Assembly: GCF_010119195.1 (NCBI RefSeq)
Contig: NZ_WRXL01000006.1
Coordinates: 62,001-126,000 of the forward strand
Source: Haloarcula salina
Lineage (GTDB): Archaea; Halobacteriota; Halobacteria; Halobacteriales; Haloarculaceae
Direction: 5' to 3'
Length of the DNA: 64,000 nt
The notes beneath the pieces are model-generated. The model searched no databases and had not been told where the DNA came from. It worked only from the letters and a program-made list of their open reading frames with translations. Both the position numbers and the translations under genes were made by a program. Of this stretch, positions 8,780 through 16,392 are shown piece after piece; positions within the stretch are counted from its first letter, which is position 1; each line of letters starts with the position of its first letter.

Positions 8780-9806
8780 ATACGATCTCCTTCGGTTCCG
8801 ACGAGGCGTCGTTGATCTGGTCGACGCTCACCGTCCCGACCACGCTCCCGTTCTCGACGACCGGGAGTTTCGAGCCGTCGGACTCCACGAGCTTCGAGAG
8901 CGCCGTCTCGGTGCTCTGGTCCGCGGCCACGTGGGCGGGCGTCCCGGACTCGTCGGTGGCGACCTCCGCGGGAACCGACCCTGTGGATCTGACGTCTGCC
9001 CACGACTGGCCGACGATCCGTCCGTCGGTGCTCATGATGTGGCCGACCTCGAGCACCTGCAGTTTCTTCAGGCCGCGGTTCTGGCCGATGAAGTCCTCGA
9101 CGAACTCGGTGGCCGGGTTCTCGAGGATGTTCTCGGGCGTGTCGTACTGGACGACCTCCCCGACGTCGTAGATGGCGATCTTGTCGCCCATCTTCAGCGC
9201 CTCGTCGATGTCGTGGGTGACGAACAGGATCGTGGTGTTGATCTGCTCCTGAATCTCGAGGAACTCGTCCTGGAGATTGTCCCGCGTGATGGGGTCGAGC
9301 GCCCCGAACGGCTCGTCCATGAGCATCACGTCGGGGTCGGCGGCGAGGGCGCGGGCGACCCCGACCCGCTGACGTTGCCCGCCGGAGAGCTCTCGCGGGT
9401 AGTCCTCGCGGTACTGCGCCGGCGGGAGGTCCATCAGTTCCAGCAGTTCGTCGACTCGCTCGTCGATTCGCTCCTCGTCCCAGTCGAGCAGTCGCGGGAC
9501 CGTCGCGACGTTCTCGGCGACGGTCATGTGGTCGAACAGCCCGATGTCCTGAATGACGTAACCGATACTCCGACGCAGGTCGATCTTGTCGACCTCCTGT
9601 ACGTCCTGTCCCTCGAACTTGACGGTCCCGTCGGTCGGGTCTTCGAGGCGGTTGACGAGCTTCATCGTCGTCGTCTTTCCACAGCCCGACGGCCCGACGA
9701 GGACCGTCGTGGTTCCCGGTTCGACCGAGAAACTGATTCCGTCGAGCGCGAGCGTGTCTCCGTACGATTTCCGAACGTTCTCGAATTCGATTGCGTGTTG
9801 GCTCAT
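8772..9806 (-). CDS. Osmoprotectant ABC transporter ATPase with CBS domains
   Basis: A 344-residue ABC ATPase. Walker A is GPSGCGKTT, the signature LSGGQRQRVGVARAL, Walker B VMLMDEPFGALD and the switch His lies in VTHD. The C-terminal third (from about residue 255) carries a CBS-like pair (HIMSTDGRIVGQSWAD, KLPVVENGSVVGTVSVDQIND), the region that senses ionic strength in OpuA/OpuC-type importers. The ATG sits inside the stop of the upstream permease (ATGA overlap), showing translational coupling. Substrates of the family are glycine betaine, choline, carnitine and similar solutes. Confidence 0.94.
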   Translation of the reverse strand: MSQHAIEFENVRKSYGDTLALDGISFSVEPGTTTVLVGPSGCGKTTTMKLVNRLEDPTDGTVKFEGQDVQEVDKIDLRRSIGYVIQDIGLFDHMTVAENVATVPRLLDWDEERIDERVDELLELMDLPPAQYREDYPRELSGGQRQRVGVARALAADPDVMLMDEPFGALDPITRDNLQDEFLEIQEQINTTILFVTHDIDEALKMGDKIAIYDVGEVVQYDTPENILENPATEFVEDFIGQNRGLKKLQVLEVGHIMSTDGRIVGQSWADVRSTGSVPAEVATDESGTPAHVAADQSTETALSKLVESDGSKLPVVENGSVVGTVSVDQINDASSEPKEIVYE

Positions 9807-10552
9807 GAGAGTATTTTCCAGAGTGCGCGGGTCGGTCGTGCTTGGTCGATCTGTTCGCCGTTCCTGAGTCTGAACAACTGCTCGCTGATGGCGAAGAGGT
9901 AGTCGAACGCCAGCGTCAACAGCACGAGGACGACGGTGGTGACGACGATCATGGGGACGTTCCGCTCCCGGATACCCTGGAAGATGAAGTCGCCGAGTCC
10001 GCCGGCTCCCACGAACGCCCCGATGGCGGCGACGCCGATGATGATGACCACGGCGTTTCGGAGCCCGGTCATGATGACGGGCAGCGCCATCGGGACCTGT
10101 ATCTGGCGCAGTCGCTCCACCTGCGTCATCCCCAGCCCACGGCCGGCCTGCGTCACGGCGTCGTCGACGCCGTTCAGTCCGACGTACGTGTTCCGGACCA
10201 GCGGGAGCTGTGAGTACACGACGAGCGAGACGATGACGGGCGGTTCGCCGATGCCGAAGACCGGGATGAGGAGCCCGAACAGCGCGATGCTCGGGACCGT
10301 CATCGCGACGCCGGCGAGCCACAGGACCACGGTGGCCGCCGTCTCGTTGAACGTGATCAGGACGCCGAGCGTGATCCCGATGGGAATGGCGAGCAGCATC
10401 GACACGGCGATGATGTCGATGTGCTCGGCCACCAGGACGAGCAGTTCGCCGGCGTACCGTGAGAGAAACGTCTGATACTGCTGGACACCCGACGCCTGCA
10501 GTACCGGCGTGAGATCGGCGGAATCCGCTACGAGGGTCGCCAGCGTACTCAT
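9803..10552 (-). CDS. Osmoprotectant ABC transporter permease, first permease
   Basis: A 249-residue inner-membrane subunit. The EAA loop reads QAGRGLGMTQVERLRQIQVPMALPVI and is followed by AFVGAGGLGDFIFQGI, the same arrangement as in the second permease. There are about six hydrophobic segments. It begins one base after the stop of the binding-protein gene and its own stop overlaps the ATPase start. The N-terminal extension of about 45 residues before the first full helix may be periplasmic. The operon order is binding protein, permease, ATPase, permease. Confidence 0.92.
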   Translation of the reverse strand: MSTLATLVADSADLTPVLQASGVQQYQTFLSRYAGELLVLVAEHIDIIAVSMLLAIPIGITLGVLITFNETAATVVLWLAGVAMTVPSIALFGLLIPVFGIGEPPVIVSLVVYSQLPLVRNTYVGLNGVDDAVTQAGRGLGMTQVERLRQIQVPMALPVIMTGLRNAVVIIIGVAAIGAFVGAGGLGDFIFQGIRERNVPMIVVTTVVLVLLTLAFDYLFAISEQLFRLRNGEQIDQARPTRALWKILS

Positions 10553-10553
10553 G

Positions 10554-11498
10554 TTAAATGAGTCCTTCCGATTTCAGGTGTTCTCGGGCGACGCTCGAGG
10601 GCTCCTTGTCCTCGATGCTGGCGTCCAGGTTCATCTTCTGCATCTTCTCCGTCGTCACGGTCGGCGCGACCGCATCGAGCGTCTCCTCGACTTCGGGGTG
10701 CTCCTCGATGAAGTCCTGATGGATGATGGGGACGATGTCGTAGGCCGAGAAGTGGTCCCTGTCGTCTTCGAGGATCTGCAGGTCGTATCGGAAGATCTGG
10801 GGTTGCGTCTGCCAGCCGGAGGTCGCCACCGCCTGATCGTCGTTGAGGATCTGGTAGTTCAGGCCACCGTAGCCGACTTTCTTCAGACTGACCTCGTCCC
10901 ACATGGACTGTTCGATGTCGTAGTCGCTGATGAGCGCCGGTAGCCCGTCTTCGCGCTCGGCGTACTCGGTGTACGAGACGAACGTGAAGTCGGTGTTCCC
11001 CTCGTTGATGTACCCCGCGAAGTCGCTGATGGTCTCTATTCCCGTGTCGTTCGCCCAGTCGGGGCGTGCGATGATCGTCCAGGTCGCGTCGGCCTTGGAC
11101 GGTTCGGTGAGCGTCAGCCCCCACTTCTCCTCGGCGGCCGCCTCGGCCCGGTCGTAGATCGTCTCGGGGTCGGCGATGACCTCGGACTCGCCGAGGATCT
11201 GATGCCAGAGCGTTCCGGTGTACGTCCAGTAGCTGTCGATCTCGCCGTTCTTGAGCGCGTTGACGTTCTGCGACGTGCCCCCGAGGCCGGTCTCGTCTAC
11301 GACTTCCAGGTCAGTGTTCTCTTCCAGCGCGATGATCGACATGTGAGCCAGGATCTCCTGCTCGGCGAAGCGCTTGGAACCGATGGTGATACTGCCGGCC
11401 CCTCCGCCCCCACTGCCGACCAGGCTCGTACATCCCGCCGTGCTTGCGACACCGATTGCTGCTGCTGACCGAAGGAACGACCGTCTACTATTATCCAT
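10554..11498 (-). CDS. Osmoprotectant-binding Tat lipoprotein (OpuC/OpuB type)
   Basis: A 314-residue extracytoplasmic binding protein. The N terminus has a twin-arginine motif (RRSFLRSAA) and a lipobox ending TAGC at residue 23, so it is exported folded by Tat and anchored as a lipoprotein. The mature part starts with ITIGSKRFAEQEILAHM, the start of the OpuAC/glycine-betaine-binding fold. Later parts (LGGTSQNVNALKNGEIDSYWTYTGT) are typical of OpuC/ChoX-type choline or betaine binders. It is first in the operon with its own promoter, where a TATA box at 11526-11535 implies a leaderless mRNA. Confidence 0.93.
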   Translation of the reverse strand: MDNSRRSFLRSAAAIGVASTAGCTSLVGSGGGGAGSITIGSKRFAEQEILAHMSIIALEENTDLEVVDETGLGGTSQNVNALKNGEIDSYWTYTGTLWHQILGESEVIADPETIYDRAEAAAEEKWGLTLTEPSKADATWTIIARPDWANDTGIETISDFAGYINEGNTDFTFVSYTEYAEREDGLPALISDYDIEQSMWDEVSLKKVGYGGLNYQILNDDQAVATSGWQTQPQIFRYDLQILEDDRDHFSAYDIVPIIHQDFIEEHPEVEETLDAVAPTVTTEKMQKMNLDASIEDKEPSSVAREHLKSEGLI

Positions 11499-11525
11499 GA
11501 TTCATTCTGATGGTCTGGATCCCAG

Positions 11526-11563
11526 ACATTTAAGTCTTACTGACGACCCGGAATATTCTGGGG
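11526..11563 (-). promoter_or_regulatory. Promoter of the osmoprotectant operon with candidate operator
   Basis: On the minus strand the TATA-like ACTTAAATG is centred about 30 nt before the ATG at 11498. Just upstream lies CCCCAGAATATTCC (11550-11563), containing the palindromic core GAATATTC. The same 14 bases occur again at 18586-18599 between two TrmB-family regulator genes. This position upstream of the TATA/BRE suits an activator site. Confidence 0.55.
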
Positions 11564-11695
11564 TGTGAGCCGGCCGAACACCGCGCCGTCCGCGAATCTC
11601 GGCCCAAGGTGCGTGCGACGAGTCGGACGTCCGAGAGCGCTCGAACACCCTGTATCCCAAACAATTATACAGAGGGATTGCAACAGGATGGGTGT

Positions 11696-13147
11696 ATGCC
11701 AACCGAGCATCGCAACTACTGTAACGGCGAGTGGGTCGCTTCCGAATCGGGCGAGACGTTCACCGTCACGAATCCAGCGGCGGAGACAGACGTTGTCGGA
11801 CGGCTCCCCTACTCGACCGAAAGCGACACCGAGTGGGCAATCGACGCCGCGGCCGACGCACAGGAAGAGTGGGCGAACACGTCCGGTCCCGAGCGCGGTC
11901 GCATCCTCCGCGACGCGGGCGTAATCGCCGGCGACCGGAAAGACGAACTCGTCGAGACGCTCGTTCGCGAAGAGGGGAAGACACGCTCAGAGGCAGCAGG
12001 CGAAGTCCAGCGCGCCATCGATATCCTGTTCTACTACGCGGAGAAGGCCCGCGACCACGGCGGGACCAGCAAGCCGGCGAGCGCCTCGGACCGCCAGATT
12101 CAGACGAAAAAGGAGCCGCTGGGCGTCGCCGGCCTCATCACCCCCTGGAACTACCCCATCGCCATCCCCGCCTGGAAGCTCGCCCCGGCGCTGGCGACCG
12201 GTAACACCGTCGTCCTCAAGCCCGCGTCGCAGGCACCAATCAGCGCAAAGAAACTGGTCGAGTGCCTCGACGACGCGGGGCTTCCACCCGGCGTCCTCAA
12301 CTTCGTCACCGGCTCCGGGAGCACGATCGGGAGCACCCTGGTCTCTCACGACGCCGTCGACGCCATCTCCTTTACCGGGAGCTCGAAGACCGGCGACGTC
12401 GTCTACCAGGAGGCCGCCGAGGATCAAAAGCGCGTCCAGCTCGAGATGGGCGGGAAGAACCCCACCGTCGTCATGCCCAGCGCGGACGTCGACGACGCCG
12501 TCGATATCGTCGGTGCGGGGGCATTCGGCGTCACCGGCCAGGCCTGTACGGCCGCTTCCCGCGCCATCGTCCACGAGGACGTCGCCGACGAGTTCCTCGA
12601 CGGCGTCGTCGAGTACGCCGAATCGCTCGACATCGGTCCCGGACTCGAAGACCCGGACATGGGTCCGCACGTCAGCGAGTCCGAACTGGAGGTCACGCTC
12701 GACTACGTCGACGTGGCCGACGACGACGGTGCCACGCTGGAGACCGGCGGTGACGCGCTCAGCGACGGCGAGTACGACAGCGGTCACTACGTCGAGCCGA
12801 CCGTGTTCTCCGACGTAGACACCGAGATGCGCATCGCCCAGGAGGAGGTGTTCGGGCCGCTCCTGAGCGTCATCGAAGTGAGCGACTTCGAGGAGGCCCT
12901 CGACGTGGCGAACGACACCGAGTACGGACTCTCGGCGAGCATCGTCAGCGAGAACGCCGACGAGATCGGCGCGTTCGTCGACGGCGTCGAATCCGGCGTG
13001 GTCAAGGTCAACGAGAAGACCACCGGCCTCGAACTGCACGTCCCCTTCGGCGGGATGAAAGACTCCTCGAACGAACTCTATCGCGAACAGGGCGACGCGG
13101 GAGTCGACTTCTTCACGACGACCAAGACGGTCTACTCGAACTACTGA
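11696..13147 (+). CDS. Aldehyde dehydrogenase, KGSADH-like (2,5-dioxopentanoate dehydrogenase type)
   Basis: A 483-residue NAD(P)-dependent aldehyde dehydrogenase. The catalytic Cys is about residue 284 (TGQACTAASR), the general base Glu about 250 (VQLEMGGKNP) and the cofactor helix is FTGSSKTGD. The C-terminal signature (VPFGGMKDSSNELYREQGD...DFFTTTKTVY) is like that of alpha-ketoglutarate semialdehyde dehydrogenases such as haloarchaeal XacD, which finish oxidative pentose pathways. The true aldehyde is uncertain. A TATA box at 11664-11670, 29 nt before the ATG, makes the transcript leaderless. It is convergent with the RraA-like gene. Confidence 0.88.
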   Translation: MPTEHRNYCNGEWVASESGETFTVTNPAAETDVVGRLPYSTESDTEWAIDAAADAQEEWANTSGPERGRILRDAGVIAGDRKDELVETLVREEGKTRSEAAGEVQRAIDILFYYAEKARDHGGTSKPASASDRQIQTKKEPLGVAGLITPWNYPIAIPAWKLAPALATGNTVVLKPASQAPISAKKLVECLDDAGLPPGVLNFVTGSGSTIGSTLVSHDAVDAISFTGSSKTGDVVYQEAAEDQKRVQLEMGGKNPTVVMPSADVDDAVDIVGAGAFGVTGQACTAASRAIVHEDVADEFLDGVVEYAESLDIGPGLEDPDMGPHVSESELEVTLDYVDVADDDGATLETGGDALSDGEYDSGHYVEPTVFSDVDTEMRIAQEEVFGPLLSVIEVSDFEEALDVANDTEYGLSASIVSENADEIGAFVDGVESGVVKVNEKTTGLELHVPFGGMKDSSNELYREQGDAGVDFFTTTKTVYSNY

Positions 13148-13167
13148 CCGACGCGGTCGGCGTCTGT

Positions 13168-13180
13168 CCCTTCGTTTTCG
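13168..13180 (+). terminator. Candidate U-rich terminator after the aldehyde dehydrogenase
   Basis: Twenty bases after the stop codon the transcript would read CCCTTCGTTTTCG. Archaeal termination relies on short T tracts, and almost the same element (CCTTCGTTTTC) follows ftsZ2 at 62548. Confidence 0.4.
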
Positions 13181-13216
13181 CGGCTGACTCGTCGTGAACT
13201 GGAACGCGGCCGCTTC

Positions 13217-13903
13217 TCAGAACGTTCCGTGCTCTTCGTAGGCTTCGGTCGCTTCGACGCCCTCTTCGAGCGCGTCGCGGACCGCGTCCTCCGAGGTGGC
13301 CATGTCGTGGGCGTCTTCGGCGACCTCCTCGGCGATCTCCTGGGGGACGACGACGACGCCGTCGCCGTCACCGACGACGATGTCACCCGGCGAGACCCGC
13401 ACGCCGCCGACGACCGCGTCGGTGTTCCAGTCGAGCAGTTCCCAGCGGAAGATGCAGTCGACAGGCGACGTGTACTTGTTGAACACCGGGAAGCCCCGAT
13501 CGCGGATCACACTCGTGTCTCTGACGCCGCCGTCGATGACCGCACCGGCGACGCCGCTCGGCTGGAGCGACGTGACTTCCAGTTCGCCCAGGTGGGCCGA
13601 CGTTGTGTCGTTCGTGTCGTAGATCATGACGCCGTCTTCCGGCACGTCCTCGTGCATTTCGAGGAAGCGGCCCAGGACCTCGTCGGCGTCGACGCTGCGG
13701 TTCGGTCGGCCGACGATCGGGAAGGCGCTTCCGACGACGTTCATCCCGTCTTCGAGCGGGGTGATCTGCGGGTCGAGCGTCTGTTCCTCGTGGCCGTACT
13801 CGTGGAGCACGTCGGCGATTGCCGGCGTGTACAGCTCTTCGTATTTCGCGAGCAGTTCGGTGTCCGTGACTCGTTCTCTCTCGACAGATGATTGTTCAGA
13901 CAT
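13217..13903 (-). CDS. RraA-like / HMG-CHA aldolase family protein
   Basis: A 228-residue protein of the RraA/4-hydroxy-4-methyl-2-oxoglutarate aldolase fold. The active-site segment is GAVIDGGVRDTSVIRDRGFPVF, with the D-G-x-x-R-D motif that binds divalent metal and pyruvate in class II pyruvate aldolases. The following GDIVVGDGDGVVVVPQE is the conserved C-terminal strand pair. In bacteria relatives split HMG or carboxy-hydroxy-oxoadipate late in ring-cleavage routes. Here it lies 39 bases after the Rieske gene in the same direction, so it is probably the third gene of the amidohydrolase operon. Confidence 0.85.
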   Translation of the reverse strand: MSEQSSVERERVTDTELLAKYEELYTPAIADVLHEYGHEEQTLDPQITPLEDGMNVVGSAFPIVGRPNRSVDADEVLGRFLEMHEDVPEDGVMIYDTNDTTSAHLGELEVTSLQPSGVAGAVIDGGVRDTSVIRDRGFPVFNKYTSPVDCIFRWELLDWNTDAVVGGVRVSPGDIVVGDGDGVVVVPQEIAEEVAEDAHDMATSEDAVRDALEEGVEATEAYEEHGTF

Positions 13904-13942
13904 TGGTTGGTGTGGTGTTGGATGGAGTGGTTGCAGGTGTGA

Positions 13943-14341
13943 TTACAGCGTGACGACGACGTGGCCGGATTCGTCTCGCACGGGGATCGACCGGAGCCGA
14001 CAGCCGTCGTCGACGAGGCAGTCGCCGCTCGTGGCGTCGAACTCCCAGCCGTGCCAGGGGCAGCTCAGGATTTCGCCTTCGCGATTCCACTCGAGTTCAG
14101 TTTCGAGGGAATCTCGGTCGAACTCGCCCTCGACGGTGCCGCTGAGCATCCCCTCGCACAGCGGACCGCCCTGATGGGCACACCAGTTCGGGTACGCGTA
14201 CAGCTCGCCGCCGATGTTGAACACGCCGATCTCCTTGCCGTCCAAGAGCGCGATGAGTCGCTCGCCCTCGGCCAGTTCGTCCGTCTTGGCGACGACGTGT
14301 TCGTCGTCGTCGAGCGCCAGGTCGTGGGTGTTCGTGCTCAT
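13943..14341 (-). CDS. Rieske [2Fe-2S] ferredoxin-like protein
   Basis: A 132-residue soluble protein with one Rieske domain. The cluster ligands are C54-x-H56 (CAHQGGPLC) and C94-x2-H97 (CPWHGW). The 37-residue spacing between the two halves is longer than the usual 15-17 and forms an acidic insertion. There is no transmembrane anchor and no oxygenase catalytic domain, so it is an electron carrier or cofactor protein rather than an oxygenase subunit. Its ATG overlaps the stop of the amidohydrolase gene (ATGA), arguing for tight coupling. Confidence 0.9.
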   Translation of the reverse strand: MSTNTHDLALDDDEHVVAKTDELAEGERLIALLDGKEIGVFNIGGELYAYPNWCAHQGGPLCEGMLSGTVEGEFDRDSLETELEWNREGEILSCPWHGWEFDATSGDCLVDDGCRLRSIPVRDESGHVVVTL

Positions 14342-15501
14342 GTTGATACGTCGATGTCGAAGACCTCCGCGGAGTTCTTGTAGAGCACCTTGTTACGCTC
14401 TTCCTCGGAGAAGTCACCCATGAATTTCAGCAGCGCTTCCGTGTTGTCGATGTCGAAGTGAGGGTGATCCGTCGCGAACATGAGCACGTCGCCGCCCCAC
14501 ATCTCGATGAGCTGTTTCATCATGCGCTGGTCGTTCGGTTCGTCGAGCGGCTGGGTGGCGAAGTAGAACTGGTCTCGGACGTACTCCTCGGGCGTCTTTT
14601 CGAGCAGCGGGACCTCGCTCCGTCGCTGCTTGTACTCACGGTTGAGTCTGAAGATGAGCGACAGCCACGCGATGCCGGCCTCCTGGAACACGAAGTCCAC
14701 GTCGGGGAACTTCGCCGGGGTGCCGTTCTCGAACAGGCTGGTGAGGTTGAGGAACTGCGAGTAGACGTGGCCGAGCGCGTGGTTGGCCATGTACGTCTGC
14801 ATCTCGTGTTGGATGATCGGGAAGTCAAGCCCCAGTCCGGGAGCCGCCGCGCCGTGATAGACGACGGGGAGACCGTTGTCCTCGGCCGCCCGATAGATCG
14901 GGTCGTATTTCGGGTCACCGAGGGGCGTCTTCACCCCGCTCGAATTGATGAAGACGCCGCAGATCTGATCTTCCTGGGCGATTCGGTCGACTTCTTCGGC
15001 CGCCGCGGAAGGGTCGTGCGGAACGACCGACGCCAGTCCTCGGAAGTTGTCGTGTCCGTCGAGGAACCGCTCGACGAGGACGTTGTTGGCCGCACGGTTG
15101 AACGCGACCGCCTTGTCCGTCTGCCGGACCATGTTGAGCTCCGGCAGCATGTTGACGATGGGATAGTCCACGTGGAACTCGCTGGACAGGACGTCGTCGA
15201 TGTCCTCCTTCGAGTCCGTGACCTGCATCAGCTCGGTCGGGAGTTTGCCGTTGAGGTCGCGGTTGTAGTTGTCCGTCGGGTACAGACCGTCGTAGGAGGA
15301 GTGCCCCGGCTCGAGGTAGTACTCCACTTCCTGACGGTACGGGTCGTCCAGGTGAGCCAGCATGTCGCGCTGGATCTCTTCGTGTCTGAACGACGTGTGG
15401 ACGTCCATGTCGATGACCGGGACCTCCTTCAACTGGTCTGCAAGCGGGTTTGTGCGCGCTTGCTCGCTTCGTTCGGCGAGACTGTCGGACTGGTTTACCA
15501 T
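14338..15501 (-). CDS. Amidohydrolase-2 family metal-dependent hydrolase/decarboxylase
   Basis: A 387-residue TIM-barrel protein. An N-terminal metal motif variant reads VIDMDVHTSF, a central His is in LPVVYHGAA, and the C-terminal metal Asp is in MFATDHPHFD. This is the amidohydrolase-2 pattern of ACMS decarboxylase, gamma-resorcylate decarboxylase and related enzymes, which mostly decarboxylate or hydrate aromatic and muconate-type acids. The start at 15501 is chosen because TTTATAAT (minus strand, 15526-15533) sits 29 nt upstream. Upstream in-frame ATGs at 15513 and 15585 are less likely. It leads an operon with Rieske and RraA-like genes downstream of an IclR gene. Confidence 0.88.
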   Translation of the reverse strand: MVNQSDSLAERSEQARTNPLADQLKEVPVIDMDVHTSFRHEEIQRDMLAHLDDPYRQEVEYYLEPGHSSYDGLYPTDNYNRDLNGKLPTELMQVTDSKEDIDDVLSSEFHVDYPIVNMLPELNMVRQTDKAVAFNRAANNVLVERFLDGHDNFRGLASVVPHDPSAAAEEVDRIAQEDQICGVFINSSGVKTPLGDPKYDPIYRAAEDNGLPVVYHGAAAPGLGLDFPIIQHEMQTYMANHALGHVYSQFLNLTSLFENGTPAKFPDVDFVFQEAGIAWLSLIFRLNREYKQRRSEVPLLEKTPEEYVRDQFYFATQPLDEPNDQRMMKQLIEMWGGDVLMFATDHPHFDIDNTEALLKFMGDFSEEERNKVLYKNSAEVFDIDVST

Positions 15502-15525
15502 ACACTGCACCATTCGAATACATTC

Positions 15526-15533
15526 ATTATAAA
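15526..15533 (-). promoter_or_regulatory. TATA box of the amidohydrolase operon
   Basis: The minus strand reads TTTATAAT, centred 29 nt before the ATG at 15501, the standard spacing for leaderless haloarchaeal mRNAs. Confidence 0.6.
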
Positions 15534-15568
15534 TGTTCTCCATCACCCCATCACACAGGTGTGCAGCC

Positions 15569-15591
15569 CTGATTTTGTAAGACAAAATCAG
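15569..15591. promoter_or_regulatory. Perfect 23-bp inverted repeat, candidate IclR operator
   Basis: CTGATTTTGT, then AAG, then ACAAAATCAG, with ten-base arms matching perfectly. It lies 21 bases after the iclR stop codon and about 36 bases upstream of the TATA box of the amidohydrolase operon. The core TTTTG-N5-CAAAA recurs at 16576-16590 upstream of iclR. Confidence 0.65.
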
Positions 15592-15612
15592 TAGTTTCAG
15601 GCACTCTAGCGG

Positions 15613-16392
15613 TCAATAAGTGGACTCATCGGTACGCGTGATATTGAGACTGATCACGTTCGCCGCGCTCTTGACGGCTTCGGCGAGTTCCTCGTGGTAA
15701 TACTCGCCAGTGAATTTCATCGCCGGTCCGGACAGACTGATGGCACCGAGCGTCTCATCGTTTTCGTCGAGGATCGGTGACGCGATACAGCGCAGTCCCT
15801 TCTCGTACTCCTCGAGGTCGAGTGCGAGCTGTTCCTCACGGACGGTTTCGAGTTCGTCTTCGAGCGCGTCGCGCGACGTGATCGTGTTCGGCGTGTGTTC
15901 AGTGAGTCCGTGCGTTTCGATGACGTCGTCGAGTACCCGGTCGGGCAGAAACGCGAGCATCGCTTTCCCGGTCGCGGAGCAGTGAAGGTCGTGGTACTCG
16001 CCGGCATCCGTCGAAAATCGCACTTCGGGTTCGTCCTTCGTTCGGTAGAGATACACCCCGCGCCCGTTTTCGATGGTCGAGAGGTTGGTGAGTTCGCCGG
16101 TCTCGGTGCAGATCCGGTCGGCCTCCGGTCGCCCGAAAGCGAACAGCGGCCCCTGGTTCCGTGCGGCCTCGCCGAGCGTGAGAAACCGTAGTCCGAGCTG
16201 GTAGCTATCGCCCTTCTTGATCACGTACCCCTCCTGTCGAAGCGTACTGAGGTGGTTGTGAACTGTGCTCTTCGTGATGCCCGTCTCGTCGGCGACCTCC
16301 CGAATCGTGCCCCCACCGAGGCGTTCCACTCCCTCGAGTATCGCCAACAGCGTCAGATCGGACCGAATGGGGTTCTTCGCCGTGTGTACCAT
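15613..16392 (-). CDS. IclR-family transcriptional regulator
   Basis: A 259-residue protein. Residues about 8-65 form the winged helix (LTLLAILEGVERLGGGTIREVADETGITKSTVHNHL), and residues about 80-255 form the GAF-like effector domain with the typical VYLYRT, HCSATGKAMLAF and RCIASPI segments. In haloarchaea IclR proteins commonly control sugar and aromatic catabolic genes, sensing a pathway intermediate. It lies directly upstream of and co-directional with the amidohydrolase operon, with a perfect palindrome between. The ATG at 16392 fits the family length. An in-frame start 75 bases further upstream would add a tail with no family match. Confidence 0.92.
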   Translation of the reverse strand: MVHTAKNPIRSDLTLLAILEGVERLGGGTIREVADETGITKSTVHNHLSTLRQEGYVIKKGDSYQLGLRFLTLGEAARNQGPLFAFGRPEADRICTETGELTNLSTIENGRGVYLYRTKDEPEVRFSTDAGEYHDLHCSATGKAMLAFLPDRVLDDVIETHGLTEHTPNTITSRDALEDELETVREEQLALDLEEYEKGLRCIASPILDENDETLGAISLSGPAMKFTGEYYHEELAEAVKSAANVISLNITRTDESTY

